Assembly: GCA_002169935.2 (NCBI GenBank)
Contig: NHHC02000040.1
Coordinates: forward strand, 1-32,452
DNA: 32,452 bases
Direction of reading: 5' to 3'
Source of the DNA: Candidatus Pelagibacter sp. TMED153
GTDB taxonomy: Bacteria > Pseudomonadota > Alphaproteobacteria > Pelagibacterales > Pelagibacteraceae
The stretch's first letter is position 1. Each line of letters begins with the position of its first letter. The notes beneath the pieces were generated by a model. That model was not told the DNA's origin and made no database searches. It saw only the letters and a list, made by a program, of their open reading frames with translations. Shown here one piece after another: positions 18,375-27,240 of the stretch. The translations under genes and the position numbers were made by a program.

Positions 18375-19862
18375 ATGCAATTAATAAAATTAGACCTGAT
18401 TGTTATCTTTCTAGTTTTTCATTGTTCTAATATTTTCTCTCAGAAAAATAATCTTAAAAAAAATGAAAGACCCAACATAATAATTTTTTACACTGATGAT
18501 CAAGGTACATTAGATGCAGGTTGTTATGGTGCAAAAGATATCAAAACTCCATTTCTGGACAGTCTTGCAGCAGTTGGGTTGAAATTTACTCAGGCATATT
18601 CACATACAGTATGCTGTCCATCAAGGGCAGCACTCCTTACTGGAAGAGCTCCGCAAAGAAGTGGTGTAAACCAATGGACATCTTCAAATCCATTGGACCT
18701 TGAAGGAAGAGTTATGGATTTAGGTGAAATAACAATTGCAGAACACTTAAAGGATTATGGCTACAGAACTGGTCTTATTGGAAAATGGCATTTAGGCGCT
18801 ACACTTGACCATGGGCCTCTTGATCAGGGTTTTGATGAATTTTTTGGTTTTAGGGGGGGATTTATTGACTATTATTCGCATAAATTTTTACATGCAGATT
18901 GGCAAAAGCCACAATTTCATGACCTTTACAGGGGGAAAAAAGAAATTTTTGAGGATGGAAGATATTTTCCAGACATGCAAGTAGAAGAGGCAAATAGTTT
19001 TTTGGAGAGAAATCAAAAATCCCCCTTCTTCCTATATCTACCATTTAACCTGCCTCACTATCCCGAGCAACCTGATTCAATTTATGTTAGTCAATATAAA
19101 AACTTGGAATGGCCCAGAAATAGCTATGCGCCAATGATTTCTACTATTGATGATCGAATGGGAAAAGTCATAAAAAAAATAGACGAGTTAAATTTGAGGG
19201 AAAATACCATTATAATTTATATGAGTGATAACGGACACTCCACTGAAGATTATTACAATTGGGGCGAAAGTTATGGTGGAAATGGCGGTGGTGGTCACAC
19301 GGGTAAATGGAGAGGTGCTAAGGGAAGTTTTCTTGAGGGAGGTATAAGAGTGCCAACAGTTATTAGCTTTCCAAAGCTTTTTGATAAAGGCGAGTCACGT
19401 AACCAGATTATAACCAATTTAGATATTTTTCCTACAATTTGTGAGATACTTAGGATTCCTCTTCCTGAAAATAAACTTGATGGCAAAAGTATTTTTGATT
19501 TGATGAAATCAAACATTAAACCCTCACCTCATGAAGTTTTACATTGGATGTGGCAAGATATGTGGGCTGTTAGAAAAGGAAATTGGAAACTAATTTTCAA
19601 TGGTAAAGACACCACTGGTAAATACTCTGAAAACCCAGAAAAATCATTTGAAATGCCGAAATTTTATCTTGCAAACTTAAATGATGAGAGACCCGAGGAA
19701 ATCAATTATGCATCAAATTACCCCAATCTTGTAAAAGATCTGAATGAGTTACATAAAGTTTGGGCTAAAGAAGTATTCATGGGTTCAGGATATAGAGATC
19801 CTACACTTCTTAATTACGAAAATGTTAACTCAAATAAAGAGATGGGTACAAAAAAATTATAA
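18375..19862 (+). CDS. Formylglycine-dependent sulfatase (S1 family)
   Basis: This is a 495-residue sulfatase with an N-terminal signal peptide ending near residue 23 (NIFSQ). IIIFYTDDQG gives the metal-binding aspartates, CCPSR gives the formylglycine Cys80, and IGKWHLGA, NLPHYPEQ and MSDNGHS complete the active-site segments. A glycine-rich loop GGNGGGGHTGKWRGAKG (about 305-320) and an EGGIRVP segment follow, as in arylsulfatase A-type enzymes. It heads a plus-strand run that continues with another sulfatase after 77 bases, then a GH29 fucosidase and a GH117-like enzyme, so it probably acts on the same oligosaccharide. Divergent from susC. The sulfate position removed is unknown. Confidence 0.93.
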   Translation: MQLIKLDLIVIFLVFHCSNIFSQKNNLKKNERPNIIIFYTDDQGTLDAGCYGAKDIKTPFLDSLAAVGLKFTQAYSHTVCCPSRAALLTGRAPQRSGVNQWTSSNPLDLEGRVMDLGEITIAEHLKDYGYRTGLIGKWHLGATLDHGPLDQGFDEFFGFRGGFIDYYSHKFLHADWQKPQFHDLYRGKKEIFEDGRYFPDMQVEEANSFLERNQKSPFFLYLPFNLPHYPEQPDSIYVSQYKNLEWPRNSYAPMISTIDDRMGKVIKKIDELNLRENTIIIYMSDNGHSTEDYYNWGESYGGNGGGGHTGKWRGAKGSFLEGGIRVPTVISFPKLFDKGESRNQIITNLDIFPTICEILRIPLPENKLDGKSIFDLMKSNIKPSPHEVLHWMWQDMWAVRKGNWKLIFNGKDTTGKYSENPEKSFEMPKFYLANLNDERPEEINYASNYPNLVKDLNELHKVWAKEVFMGSGYRDPTLLNYENVNSNKEMGTKKL

Positions 19863-19939
19863 AAATTTAAGATTTGATTAATTAGTTCAAAAAAACAAGC
19901 ATTATTAAAAAATTATTTCAATCACTTTTACCGCTAATA

Positions 19940-21535
19940 TTGTTAATGATTGCTTGTGAAAAAAATCAATCCAATATTATTGATAAGCCCAATATAATTT
20001 TTATCATGTCTGATGATCACACATCTCAGGCTATTGGCGCATACAAAAGTAGACTTAGTATATTAAATCCAACTCCAACTATTGATCGACTTGCAAAGGA
20101 GGGAATTTTATTGGAAAATGTATTTTGTACAAATTCTATTTGCACTCCTTCAAGAGCTACTATCATGACCGGTCAGTATGGACAAGTTAATGGAGTAGTA
20201 GATTTAACTGGTAAACTAAAAAAAGAAAATCAACATCTAGCTATTGAATTGGGAAAGTTGGGATATAATACAGCCATGATTGGTAAATGGCATCTAAAGT
20301 ATGCTCCTGATTCTTTTGACTATTACAAAGTGCTCCCTGGCCAAGGTGATTATTTTAATCCAACTCTTTACTCTAGAGAAGGAGGTATCAAACAAAAATT
20401 TCGTTTTGAAAAAGACTTGGTAAGAGAAGTTAATGCCACGAAATTTGAGGGTCATTCCTCTGATGTCATTACTGACTTATCTCTAGAATGGCTGAGTGAT
20501 ATAAGAGATAAATCAAAGCCTTTTTTTCTAATGCATCACTTCAAAGCTCCTCATGATTTTTTTGAATACGCACCTCGATATGAAAATTATTTAGAAAATG
20601 TTAATATACCAGAGCCAGAAAGTTTATGGGATAATAAAAACAATGGTTCAATTGCAACTAAAGGTATTAATAATTCACTTACTGATACTATAGGGTCATC
20701 AATTGGGCACAGAAATATTATAAGAAATATGGGAATGCATATGGGTATTGATCCATCAATACCAGATCCTGAATATAAAAGACTATCATATCAAGAGTAC
20801 TTGAAAAGATATTTAAGGTGTGTAAAAGGAGTTGACGATAACGTAAAGCGATTATTAGACTATTTGAAAAAGGAAAAACTTATAGATAATACGGTTATTA
20901 TTTATACAGGCGATCAAGGTTTCATGTTAGGTGAACATGATTACATAGATAAGCGTTGGATGTATGAGGAATCCTTAAGAATGCCACTACTGGTTAGATA
21001 CCCAAAAAAAATAAAAGCTGGGAGCAGGAGTGATGCAATTGTAAATAACGCAGACTTTGCACCAACCTTAATCGATATGGCGGGTGGTAAAGTACCAAAC
21101 TATATGCAAGGAAGTAGTTTTAAAACTATTCTTGAGACAGGTGTAGAACCAATAGATTGGAAAAAGGATACTTATTATAGATACTGGATGCACATGGCTC
21201 ACAAACATAATAATCCTGCTCATTTTGGGATTAGAACAAAGGAGTATAAATTAATATTTTTTTATGGAAGAGATTATAAAAATAATAGAGACATATCAGC
21301 TCAAAATTGGGCAGATAATCCCGCATCAATGTCATTTTTTAATACACCTCCCGCATGGGAATTTTACGATTTAAAAAATGATCCACATGAGACGAATAAT
21401 TTATATGGTAAAAATAATTATCAGGAGGTTATTAGGAATTTAAAGGTTCGTCTAAAAGAACTTAGACAAGAGTTAAAAGAGGATGATTCAAAATTTCCTC
21501 AGATCAAAAAAGTAATTGATTCATATTGGGATTAA
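19940..21535 (+). CDS. Formylglycine-dependent sulfatase with an irregular start
   Basis: From a TTG at 19940 the frame gives 531 residues (the first in-frame ATG is at 19946). PNIIFIMSDDH, ICTPSR (formylglycine Cys68 in this numbering), IGKWH and YTGDQG mark a complete S1 sulfatase core. It is the paralogue of the sulfatase at 1385-3004. The start is odd. The frame stays open upstream to a stop at 19883, and the extra codons encode a textbook lipoprotein signal (IIKKLFQSLLPLILL, then MIAC), but contain no ATG, GTG or earlier TTG. The signal could start at ATT 19901 or 19904, or an ATG near 19881 may have been lost by a small change (attagttc against an expected atgttc). If so the true protein is about 13-19 residues longer. 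GH29 fucosidase follows after 135 bases. Confidence 0.85.
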   Translation: MLMIACEKNQSNIIDKPNIIFIMSDDHTSQAIGAYKSRLSILNPTPTIDRLAKEGILLENVFCTNSICTPSRATIMTGQYGQVNGVVDLTGKLKKENQHLAIELGKLGYNTAMIGKWHLKYAPDSFDYYKVLPGQGDYFNPTLYSREGGIKQKFRFEKDLVREVNATKFEGHSSDVITDLSLEWLSDIRDKSKPFFLMHHFKAPHDFFEYAPRYENYLENVNIPEPESLWDNKNNGSIATKGINNSLTDTIGSSIGHRNIIRNMGMHMGIDPSIPDPEYKRLSYQEYLKRYLRCVKGVDDNVKRLLDYLKKEKLIDNTVIIYTGDQGFMLGEHDYIDKRWMYEESLRMPLLVRYPKKIKAGSRSDAIVNNADFAPTLIDMAGGKVPNYMQGSSFKTILETGVEPIDWKKDTYYRYWMHMAHKHNNPAHFGIRTKEYKLIFFYGRDYKNNRDISAQNWADNPASMSFFNTPPAWEFYDLKNDPHETNNLYGKNNYQEVIRNLKVRLKELRQELKEDDSKFPQIKKVIDSYWD

Positions 21536-21544
21536 AATTGTCTG

Positions 21545-21577
21545 AACTTTTATATATTTTGATAAAATCTAAAAGTT
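21545..21577. repeat. AT-rich inverted repeat between sulfatase and GH29 gene
   Basis: AACTTTTA (21545-21552) pairs with TAAAAGTT (21570-21577), and within it ATTTT (21556-21560) pairs with AAAAT (21564-21568). It starts 9 bases after the sulfatase stop. No T-run follows, so it is a weak terminator candidate at best. It might be an RNA stability or processing hairpin. Confidence 0.25.
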
Positions 21578-21670
21578 ATGACCTAGTCTAAATGATTCAT
21601 TAAAATGTGAAAGGGTTGATTAAACATTTTCAGATGAAAGTATCCAAAGTCTCACTTAATAAATTTAATT

Positions 21671-23263
21671 ATGCTTTTTAAAAAAAACTTTTTCTCTTTT
21701 TTCTTAATATTTTCATTCATTGCAACGTCTTTTTCCCAGCAACAATTTGAGTCTTCTTGGGAGTCATTGGACAAAAGAAAAACTCCTGATTGGTTCAGCA
21801 ATGCTAAATTTGGAATATTTATTCATTGGGGATTGTATTCAGTTCCAGCTTTCACAAATAAGGGAACTTATGCTGAATGGTATTGGCATGCTCTAAATGA
21901 GGATCCAAATAGTTCAAATAAAAATAGAAGAGATAGACACTTTGCTATAACCAAGTTTCACAATAATTTTTATGGCAAAGACTACCCCTATTCTAATTTT
22001 AGAAATAATTTTAAAGCTGAATTTTTTGATGCTGATCAATGGGCAAGAATTTTCAGTCGATCGGGTGCAAAGTATGTTGTTTTAACCTCTAAACATCATG
22101 ATGGTTATTGTTTGTTCCCAAATAAAGAATCTTCAGAAAGTTATGGTATGCCATGGAACTCTGTTGAATCTGGTCCAAAAAAAGATTTAGTTGGAGAACT
22201 TACTAATTCTGTAAGAAAAGAGGGTCTTAAAATGGGACTATATTATTCAATATGGGACTGGTATAATCCTTATTGGAACGAAATTCAGCAGCAAGTTCTA
22301 AGGAATGAGGCTTTAAAAGAAAATTTACCCAAAAATAGTTTTAAAGAAATAAAGTATTCAAAAAAAGAAATTAATAACTCTAAAGTTGCGCTGAATAAAT
22401 ATATAATGAAAGTTATGATGCCACAGTTAAAACAACTAATCAAAGATTACCAGCCATCACTTTTATTTTCTGATGGAGATTGGTGGATGGGTTATGAAAA
22501 TTGGAAAACCTTGGATTTTTTAAGTTGGGCTGCAAATAACGCTCCTAATAAAGGGGAGCTTGTTTTTAATGATAGATGGGGAAAAGTTAGAGGAAAACAT
22601 GGAGGATATTATACTACTGAGTATGGTGCTGGTTTTGCAGATGGAAGTAAGCCTTGGGAGGAAAATCGTGGAATAGGAATGTCTTTTGGAATCAATAGAA
22701 TTGAAAATATTGATGATTATAAAACTGGAAAGGAATTAATTTTTATGCTTGTAGATATTGTAAGTAGGGGAGGAAATCTTTTACTTAATATCGGCCCAAG
22801 GTCAGATGGAACTATTCCCGTAATAATGCAAGAACGTTTATTAGAAATTGGTGATTGGTTATCAATTAATGGAGAAGGTATTTACGATACAAAACAGTGG
22901 ATTAGAGATGCTCAATGGACTGATGGAAAAATTCCTCATTTTACAAAAAGTGATTTTCATTCTGGATTTCCTATATACGAGATGACAATCAACCCAAAAA
23001 AAGGGAATGCAATAAAAGAGTTTTGGTTTACTTTAAAAGATAAAAATTTATATTTCTTTAGCCCTGAGTGGCCAAATAATGAAATAATTTTTATTAAGGA
23101 TATAGCTCCTACAAAGTATACTAAAGTTAAGCTAATGGGTTGTGATAAATCATTGCCATTTAAAAAGTTTAAGGATGGTATAGAGATAGATATTTCTTCA
23201 ATAAAAATTAATGACTTAAAAACCAATTACGTTTATGGTTTTAAAATATCTCAAACTAAGTAG
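21671..23263 (+). CDS. GH29 alpha-L-fucosidase, exported
   Basis: This is a 530-residue protein with a signal peptide (1-22, ending SFSQ). WFSNAKFGIFIHWGLYSVPAF is the GH29 opening, and AKYVVLTSKHHDGYCLFP, GLYYS and LLFSDGDWW follow in the family order. Asp268 in SDGDW is the expected nucleophile, by analogy with the D-x-x-W site of GH29. RGGNLLLNIGPRSDG marks the conserved end of the catalytic domain (about 370-390), followed by GEGIYDT and a C-terminal beta-rich domain. It should remove terminal alpha-L-fucose in the periplasm. An insertion of about 35 charged residues (about 205-240) before the nucleophile strand may shape substrate binding. The acid/base residue was not assigned. It lies between sulfatases and a GH117-like gene, which supports action on desulfated fucan oligosaccharides. 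Confidence 0.95.
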   Translation: MLFKKNFFSFFLIFSFIATSFSQQQFESSWESLDKRKTPDWFSNAKFGIFIHWGLYSVPAFTNKGTYAEWYWHALNEDPNSSNKNRRDRHFAITKFHNNFYGKDYPYSNFRNNFKAEFFDADQWARIFSRSGAKYVVLTSKHHDGYCLFPNKESSESYGMPWNSVESGPKKDLVGELTNSVRKEGLKMGLYYSIWDWYNPYWNEIQQQVLRNEALKENLPKNSFKEIKYSKKEINNSKVALNKYIMKVMMPQLKQLIKDYQPSLLFSDGDWWMGYENWKTLDFLSWAANNAPNKGELVFNDRWGKVRGKHGGYYTTEYGAGFADGSKPWEENRGIGMSFGINRIENIDDYKTGKELIFMLVDIVSRGGNLLLNIGPRSDGTIPVIMQERLLEIGDWLSINGEGIYDTKQWIRDAQWTDGKIPHFTKSDFHSGFPIYEMTINPKKGNAIKEFWFTLKDKNLYFFSPEWPNNEIIFIKDIAPTKYTKVKLMGCDKSLPFKKFKDGIEIDISSIKINDLKTNYVYGFKISQTK

Positions 23264-23310
23264 ATAATTTTATAATAAAGCTTTGAAATTTTTATGTATA
23301 AAAAAATGAT

Positions 23311-24603
23311 ATGCTGACATCTAATCACATTTCTAAGGTTGTCTTCATTCTATGCACTATTTTTTTTGGATGTAAATTTAATTCAGATGAAAACAAATTA
23401 GTGAATAGAGTAAAAAATTCAATTGATGGATATTACGACAATAAAGATGTTAGTTTGTCAATGAAACGGTATATTGATTTTTGGAGCCAGAAGGAACCCT
23501 CAATAAATGAATTTTATTCAAACTTTAGTTATTATCCTTTAAAGGGATTGGAGTATGAGAATGGTATTTCAAGAAGAGATCCTAGTTCGATAATTAAGGT
23601 TAACGGATTATATTATGTATACTTCACTAGGAGTCAGAGATCAGGTCCACCAGTAGGATATAAAAAAGCCACTAAATCAATCCCTGCTAATACATGGGAC
23701 TTATGTGATATTTACTATGCGACTTCAAAAGATATGATTAACTGGCAGGAACAGGGGTTAGCAGTTTCCAGGGGGTCTCAGGGTTCTTTTGATGATAGAA
23801 GTGTATTTACACCCGATATAATGGTATATAAAGGTAAGTATTACTTGTATTACCAAGCTGTTTCATCTCCTTTTAGCGAGCGTTCAAAGAATGTTATAGG
23901 TATGAGTTGGGCAAATAAACCTGAAGGACCCTGGTTCAAAAATAATAAGCCCATTTTGACTACAGGAACTGCAGGTAAATTTACAAGTGATTCTTCAAAA
24001 AGATCCCATATTGAATTTTATGGTGATTTTGATAGTCATAAAGTACATGACCCCAATCTAATTATTAGAAACAATGAAATTTGGATGTATTATAAAGCAC
24101 ACCCTATGGGGGTTGGAAGTGAACAAGACTATCCAAGGGGAGTTGGATTGGTAAAACCATATCCAAATTTTTCAATGGGACTTGCAATCTCAAAATTTCC
24201 AGAGGGTCCATTTGAAAAACACCCCTTAAACCCAGTTTCAGCTAGTGGTCACGAAGCCCTTGTTTGGCCTTACAAAGAGGGAGTAGCCACAATGATAACT
24301 GCAAATGGACCTGAGAAAAATACGATTCAGTGGGCAAAAGACGGAGTAAATTTTGAGGTAAAATCTCATATAGTATTACCTCCCGATGCAGCGGGTTTGT
24401 TTTGTAAAGATAAGTATACAAATACAAAAAATGGTTTAGGTTTTACTTGGGGTATTTCCCATGTTCCACAATCTAAATCAAAACCATGGGCACATTTAAT
24501 CAAATTTAAATGTGACTTGAGTCAGGAGATAGATGATTTTTCTCACAAAACAGAGAATATAAGATTTGACGAGTATACTAGATTAAATTCGACTAATAGA
24601 TAA
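23311..24603 (+). CDS. GH117-like five-bladed beta-propeller glycoside hydrolase
   Basis: This is a 430-residue protein with a lipoprotein signal ending FFGC (Cys21). Several blocks look like GH117: RRDPSSIIKVNGLYYVYFTR, TWDLCDIYYATSKDMINWQEQG, DDRSVFTPDI, VHDPNLII and SGHEALVWPY. Asp90, Asp247 and His314 fall at positions very like the Asp, Asp and His used by the characterised GH117 enzyme of Bacteroides plebeius, which is an exo-acting 3,6-anhydro-alpha-L-galactosidase on agar oligosaccharides. Here the context is fucose, not agar, so the sugar removed may differ. It starts 47 bases after the GH29 gene and ends the plus-strand run. A related GH43-type propeller is the main alternative, but the SGHE motif favours GH117. 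Confidence 0.8.
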   Translation: MLTSNHISKVVFILCTIFFGCKFNSDENKLVNRVKNSIDGYYDNKDVSLSMKRYIDFWSQKEPSINEFYSNFSYYPLKGLEYENGISRRDPSSIIKVNGLYYVYFTRSQRSGPPVGYKKATKSIPANTWDLCDIYYATSKDMINWQEQGLAVSRGSQGSFDDRSVFTPDIMVYKGKYYLYYQAVSSPFSERSKNVIGMSWANKPEGPWFKNNKPILTTGTAGKFTSDSSKRSHIEFYGDFDSHKVHDPNLIIRNNEIWMYYKAHPMGVGSEQDYPRGVGLVKPYPNFSMGLAISKFPEGPFEKHPLNPVSASGHEALVWPYKEGVATMITANGPEKNTIQWAKDGVNFEVKSHIVLPPDAAGLFCKDKYTNTKNGLGFTWGISHVPQSKSKPWAHLIKFKCDLSQEIDDFSHKTENIRFDEYTRLNSTNR

Positions 24604-24734
24604 AATGTATTTTCTTATTGTCTCATGATTTTAAAAAACTTATTGTAAACTTTTTTAAGTGAATTTTAAAAAAAATTAATGACCCAATATTATTAATTTA
24701 TTAATGATAAAGAAACTAATTATAATGATTTAAA

Positions 24735-25076
24735 TTACTCAAGTTTAAAGATTCGATCCATTGGCACCCACTTTTCATTGCTATCGCCCCAGGGAATTCT
24801 TTGTTGATATTCTGCCATCATCTCCTCCCATTTTTGAACAAAAGGATTTAGTGAGTCCATTTTATATTTCTTTATAGGATCAAAGGTATTATTAACCTCA
24901 ATAATCATGAACATTCTGTTGCCTACTAAGTAAATTTCCATGTCCTCTATACCAGAATCTTTAATACTTTTTGTAATCTCTGGCCAAGCATTACCCTTTG
25001 CATGATACTCTTTGTATTCGTTTATTAATTTTGATTCATTTTTTAAATCACATGAATAACAAAGTCTTTTTTTCAT
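24735..25076 (-). CDS. RhaM-family (DUF718) sugar mutarotase, probable L-fucose mutarotase
   Basis: This is a 113-residue cytoplasmic protein without a signal peptide. Its length (family about 104) and the pattern YHAKGNAWPEI near the N-terminus (His25 is a candidate catalytic residue), then MEIYLVGNRMFMIIEV and WEEMM, match the RhaM/DUF718 family that interconverts alpha and beta anomers of 6-deoxy-L-hexoses. As last gene of the fucose operon, 14 bases after the FucP permease gene, it probably supplies the anomer used by the dehydrogenase. L-rhamnose is the other possible substrate, but no rhamnose genes are present in the window. Confidence 0.85.
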   Translation of the reverse strand: MKKRLCYSCDLKNESKLINEYKEYHAKGNAWPEITKSIKDSGIEDMEIYLVGNRMFMIIEVNNTFDPIKKYKMDSLNPFVQKWEEMMAEYQQRIPWGDSNEKWVPMDRIFKLE

Positions 25077-25090
25077 TTTCCTGGTTGATT

Positions 25091-26416
25091 TTATTTAGAG
25101 GTGTAAGTTCTAATTGTTAAATATCCATAATATGATACGACACTAAGACAAAATAGAGGTAGAATAAATGAAAATCTAATTTCTGGAATAAACCCAAAAA
25201 TTTTAAGATCATCTAAGCCATCACCTCCCCAGTCTAATATCCATCCTTGGGCTACAGGCATCAAAGCTCCTCCAACAATTGCCATAACAAGACCTGCAGA
25301 ACCAATTTTAGACTCCTCTCCCATACCTTTTAGGGATATACCGTAAATTGTTGGAAACATTATTGACATAAAAGTTGATATTCCAACTAATGAAATTAAT
25401 CCAATAATACCAGGTAATAGAATTGCACCGAGACTACATATCATACCACCTAATCCAAAATACATAAGCATTTTCGATGGATTTATTCTTTTCATTAGGG
25501 CAGTTCCAATCCAACGACCGGATAGAAATGAAATCATTGCAGTAATATTAAAATTTGTAGCTACTAGATTTAATCCTAAATTTTCATTAAGATTATCTAC
25601 ATATTGAAAGATGTATGTCCAACACATTATTTGACATCCGACATTAAAAGCTTGAGCAATTACCCCATATTTGTAATTCCGATTTGTGAATAAATTTTTG
25701 AATGAATCAGATAAAGATATTTTTTCTTCATGTTGAGTATTAGGAATTTTAGTGAAAAGAATTATGGTCATTATAAAAAGAACTAAAACACCCAAACCCA
25801 AATATGGAATACTTATAATTGCAAGGTCATTTTCTCTTATAGATTGTAATTCTGGACCAGATAAAGCATTGTATGCTTCTGAGGTGTAATCATCTGACCT
25901 TAATGCACTAATTACAAAAACTTGAGCAATAATCATTCCAGCTAACGATCCTATTGGATTAAAAGCTTGAGCTAAATTTAGACGCCTAGTTGATGTCTCA
26001 TTATCTCCTAAAGACAATATCAAAGGGTTTGCAGTAGTTTCTAAAAAAGCAAGACCACATGTTATTACCCAAAGTGATAAGAGAAAAAAATTATATTCCT
26101 CAAGAATAGCTGCTGGATAGAACAAAAATGCTCCAGATGCATAGAGGATTAAGCCAAGAATAATTCCCGATTTATAACTATATTTTCTAATAAATAAAGC
26201 AGCTGGAAGTGCCATAAAAAAATATCCAAAATAAAATGCAAATTGAACTAATGATGCCTGAACATTACTCAACTCAGGCATTACTTTTTTAAATGCAGAT
26301 ACCATTGGATTAGTTAGGTCATTTGCTATACCCCATAATGCAAATAAAGATGTAATGATAATAAATGGAAATAAAAGTTTTTTACTTACAAGTGGTATTT
26401 TAATATCCTTTTTCAT
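25091..26416 (-). CDS. fucP: L-fucose:H+ symporter, major facilitator superfamily
   Basis: This is a 441-residue protein with about 12 hydrophobic segments. LFALWGIANDLTNPMVSAF, the FYFGYFFMALPAALFIRK block and LETTANPLILSLG followed by RRLNLAQAFNPIGS are hallmark FucP-family segments. Asp33 and Glu126 are likely equivalents of the two acidic residues needed for proton and sugar movement in E. coli FucP. Related proteins in the same family carry other sugars (glucose/galactose, N-acetylglucosamine), so fucose specificity rests partly on the operon: a sugar dehydrogenase 30 bases upstream and a mutarotase 14 bases downstream. It would bring L-fucose released in the periplasm across the inner membrane. 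Confidence 0.9.
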   Translation of the reverse strand: MKKDIKIPLVSKKLLFPFIIITSLFALWGIANDLTNPMVSAFKKVMPELSNVQASLVQFAFYFGYFFMALPAALFIRKYSYKSGIILGLILYASGAFLFYPAAILEEYNFFLLSLWVITCGLAFLETTANPLILSLGDNETSTRRLNLAQAFNPIGSLAGMIIAQVFVISALRSDDYTSEAYNALSGPELQSIRENDLAIISIPYLGLGVLVLFIMTIILFTKIPNTQHEEKISLSDSFKNLFTNRNYKYGVIAQAFNVGCQIMCWTYIFQYVDNLNENLGLNLVATNFNITAMISFLSGRWIGTALMKRINPSKMLMYFGLGGMICSLGAILLPGIIGLISLVGISTFMSIMFPTIYGISLKGMGEESKIGSAGLVMAIVGGALMPVAQGWILDWGGDGLDDLKIFGFIPEIRFSFILPLFCLSVVSYYGYLTIRTYTSK

Positions 26417-26446
26417 CTATTGAAAATTAATTTTATTTAAAAATTA

Positions 26447-27238
26447 TTACTCATTTAGTAATGCCCGATCTAAGTGAACATAGCCTCCATCACAAAAAAT
26501 AAATTGACCAGTAGTGTGTGATGATTTATTTGAAATAATAAATAGAGCAGTATTAGCAATTTCATCTGTTTTGGTCATTCTTTTCTCAAAAGGGATTTTC
26601 TCTATAATTGATTTTAGCTTTTGTTTTCCATTTTTTAAAGTTTTTATCCAGTTTTCATATGAAGGAGTCCAACTTTCAGCAATTATAAGAGCGTTAACAC
26701 GAATACTATATTTGATTAAATCAACAGCCCACTCTCTAGTTAATCCTAAAACTCCCCCTTTTGAAGCAGCATAACCTGACGTGCCTCCCTGCCCAGTAAC
26801 AGCAACTTTTGATCCTATATTAAGAATATTTCCTTTTGAAACTTTTAAATAAGGTAAAGCATATTTTACAACCAGAAAATAACTAACCATATTTAGTTTT
26901 AGTGAATTCATAAAATCATTATAGGAAGAATCAAAACCAACTCCATCATTTACACCTACGTTATTAATAATAGCATCGATTCTTCCATATTTAGCAGCAA
27001 TTAGTTTAATTGATTTTTTTATTTGATTAGGGTCTGTCACATCAGTCTTACAAAATAACGCATCAATTCCACTTTTTTTTATTTCCTCAACGTATTCAAA
27101 ACCTCGATCATTTCTATCAATTATTGCAGGAATTGATCCCTCTTTTACTAAATGTTTTATCATAGTTTCACCGATACTCCCTTTTATCCCTGCAGCACCA
27201 GTTACAATAATGATCTTGTTTTTTAACTCCAAATTCAT
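26447..27238 (-). CDS. Short-chain dehydrogenase, probable L-fucose dehydrogenase
   Basis: With the ATG at 27238 the protein has 263 residues (a TTG at 27244 would add two and overlap the upstream stop). The Rossmann motif TGAAGIKGSIG starts at residue 13 and is longer than the usual TGxxxGIG. NNVG (92-95) replaces the common NNAG. The catalytic set is Ser143, Tyr156 and Lys160 (YAASK). The C-terminal FCDGGY is typical of classical SDR enzymes. It probably oxidises L-fucose to L-fuconolactone with NAD(P)+, given the lactonase gene immediately upstream and FucP downstream. An alternative is the later oxidation of 2-keto-3-deoxy-L-fuconate, which also uses SDR enzymes. Confidence 0.85.
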   Translation of the reverse strand: MNLELKNKIIIVTGAAGIKGSIGETMIKHLVKEGSIPAIIDRNDRGFEYVEEIKKSGIDALFCKTDVTDPNQIKKSIKLIAAKYGRIDAIINNVGVNDGVGFDSSYNDFMNSLKLNMVSYFLVVKYALPYLKVSKGNILNIGSKVAVTGQGGTSGYAASKGGVLGLTREWAVDLIKYSIRVNALIIAESWTPSYENWIKTLKNGKQKLKSIIEKIPFEKRMTKTDEIANTALFIISNKSSHTTGQFIFCDGGYVHLDRALLNE

Positions 27239-27240
27239 AC

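Noticed and set aside
24604..24734. T-rich and A-rich stretches between the GH117-like gene and the mutarotase as a bidirectional terminator
   Set aside because: The apparent arms around 24630-24660 do not pair when checked base by base, so no hairpin is supported.
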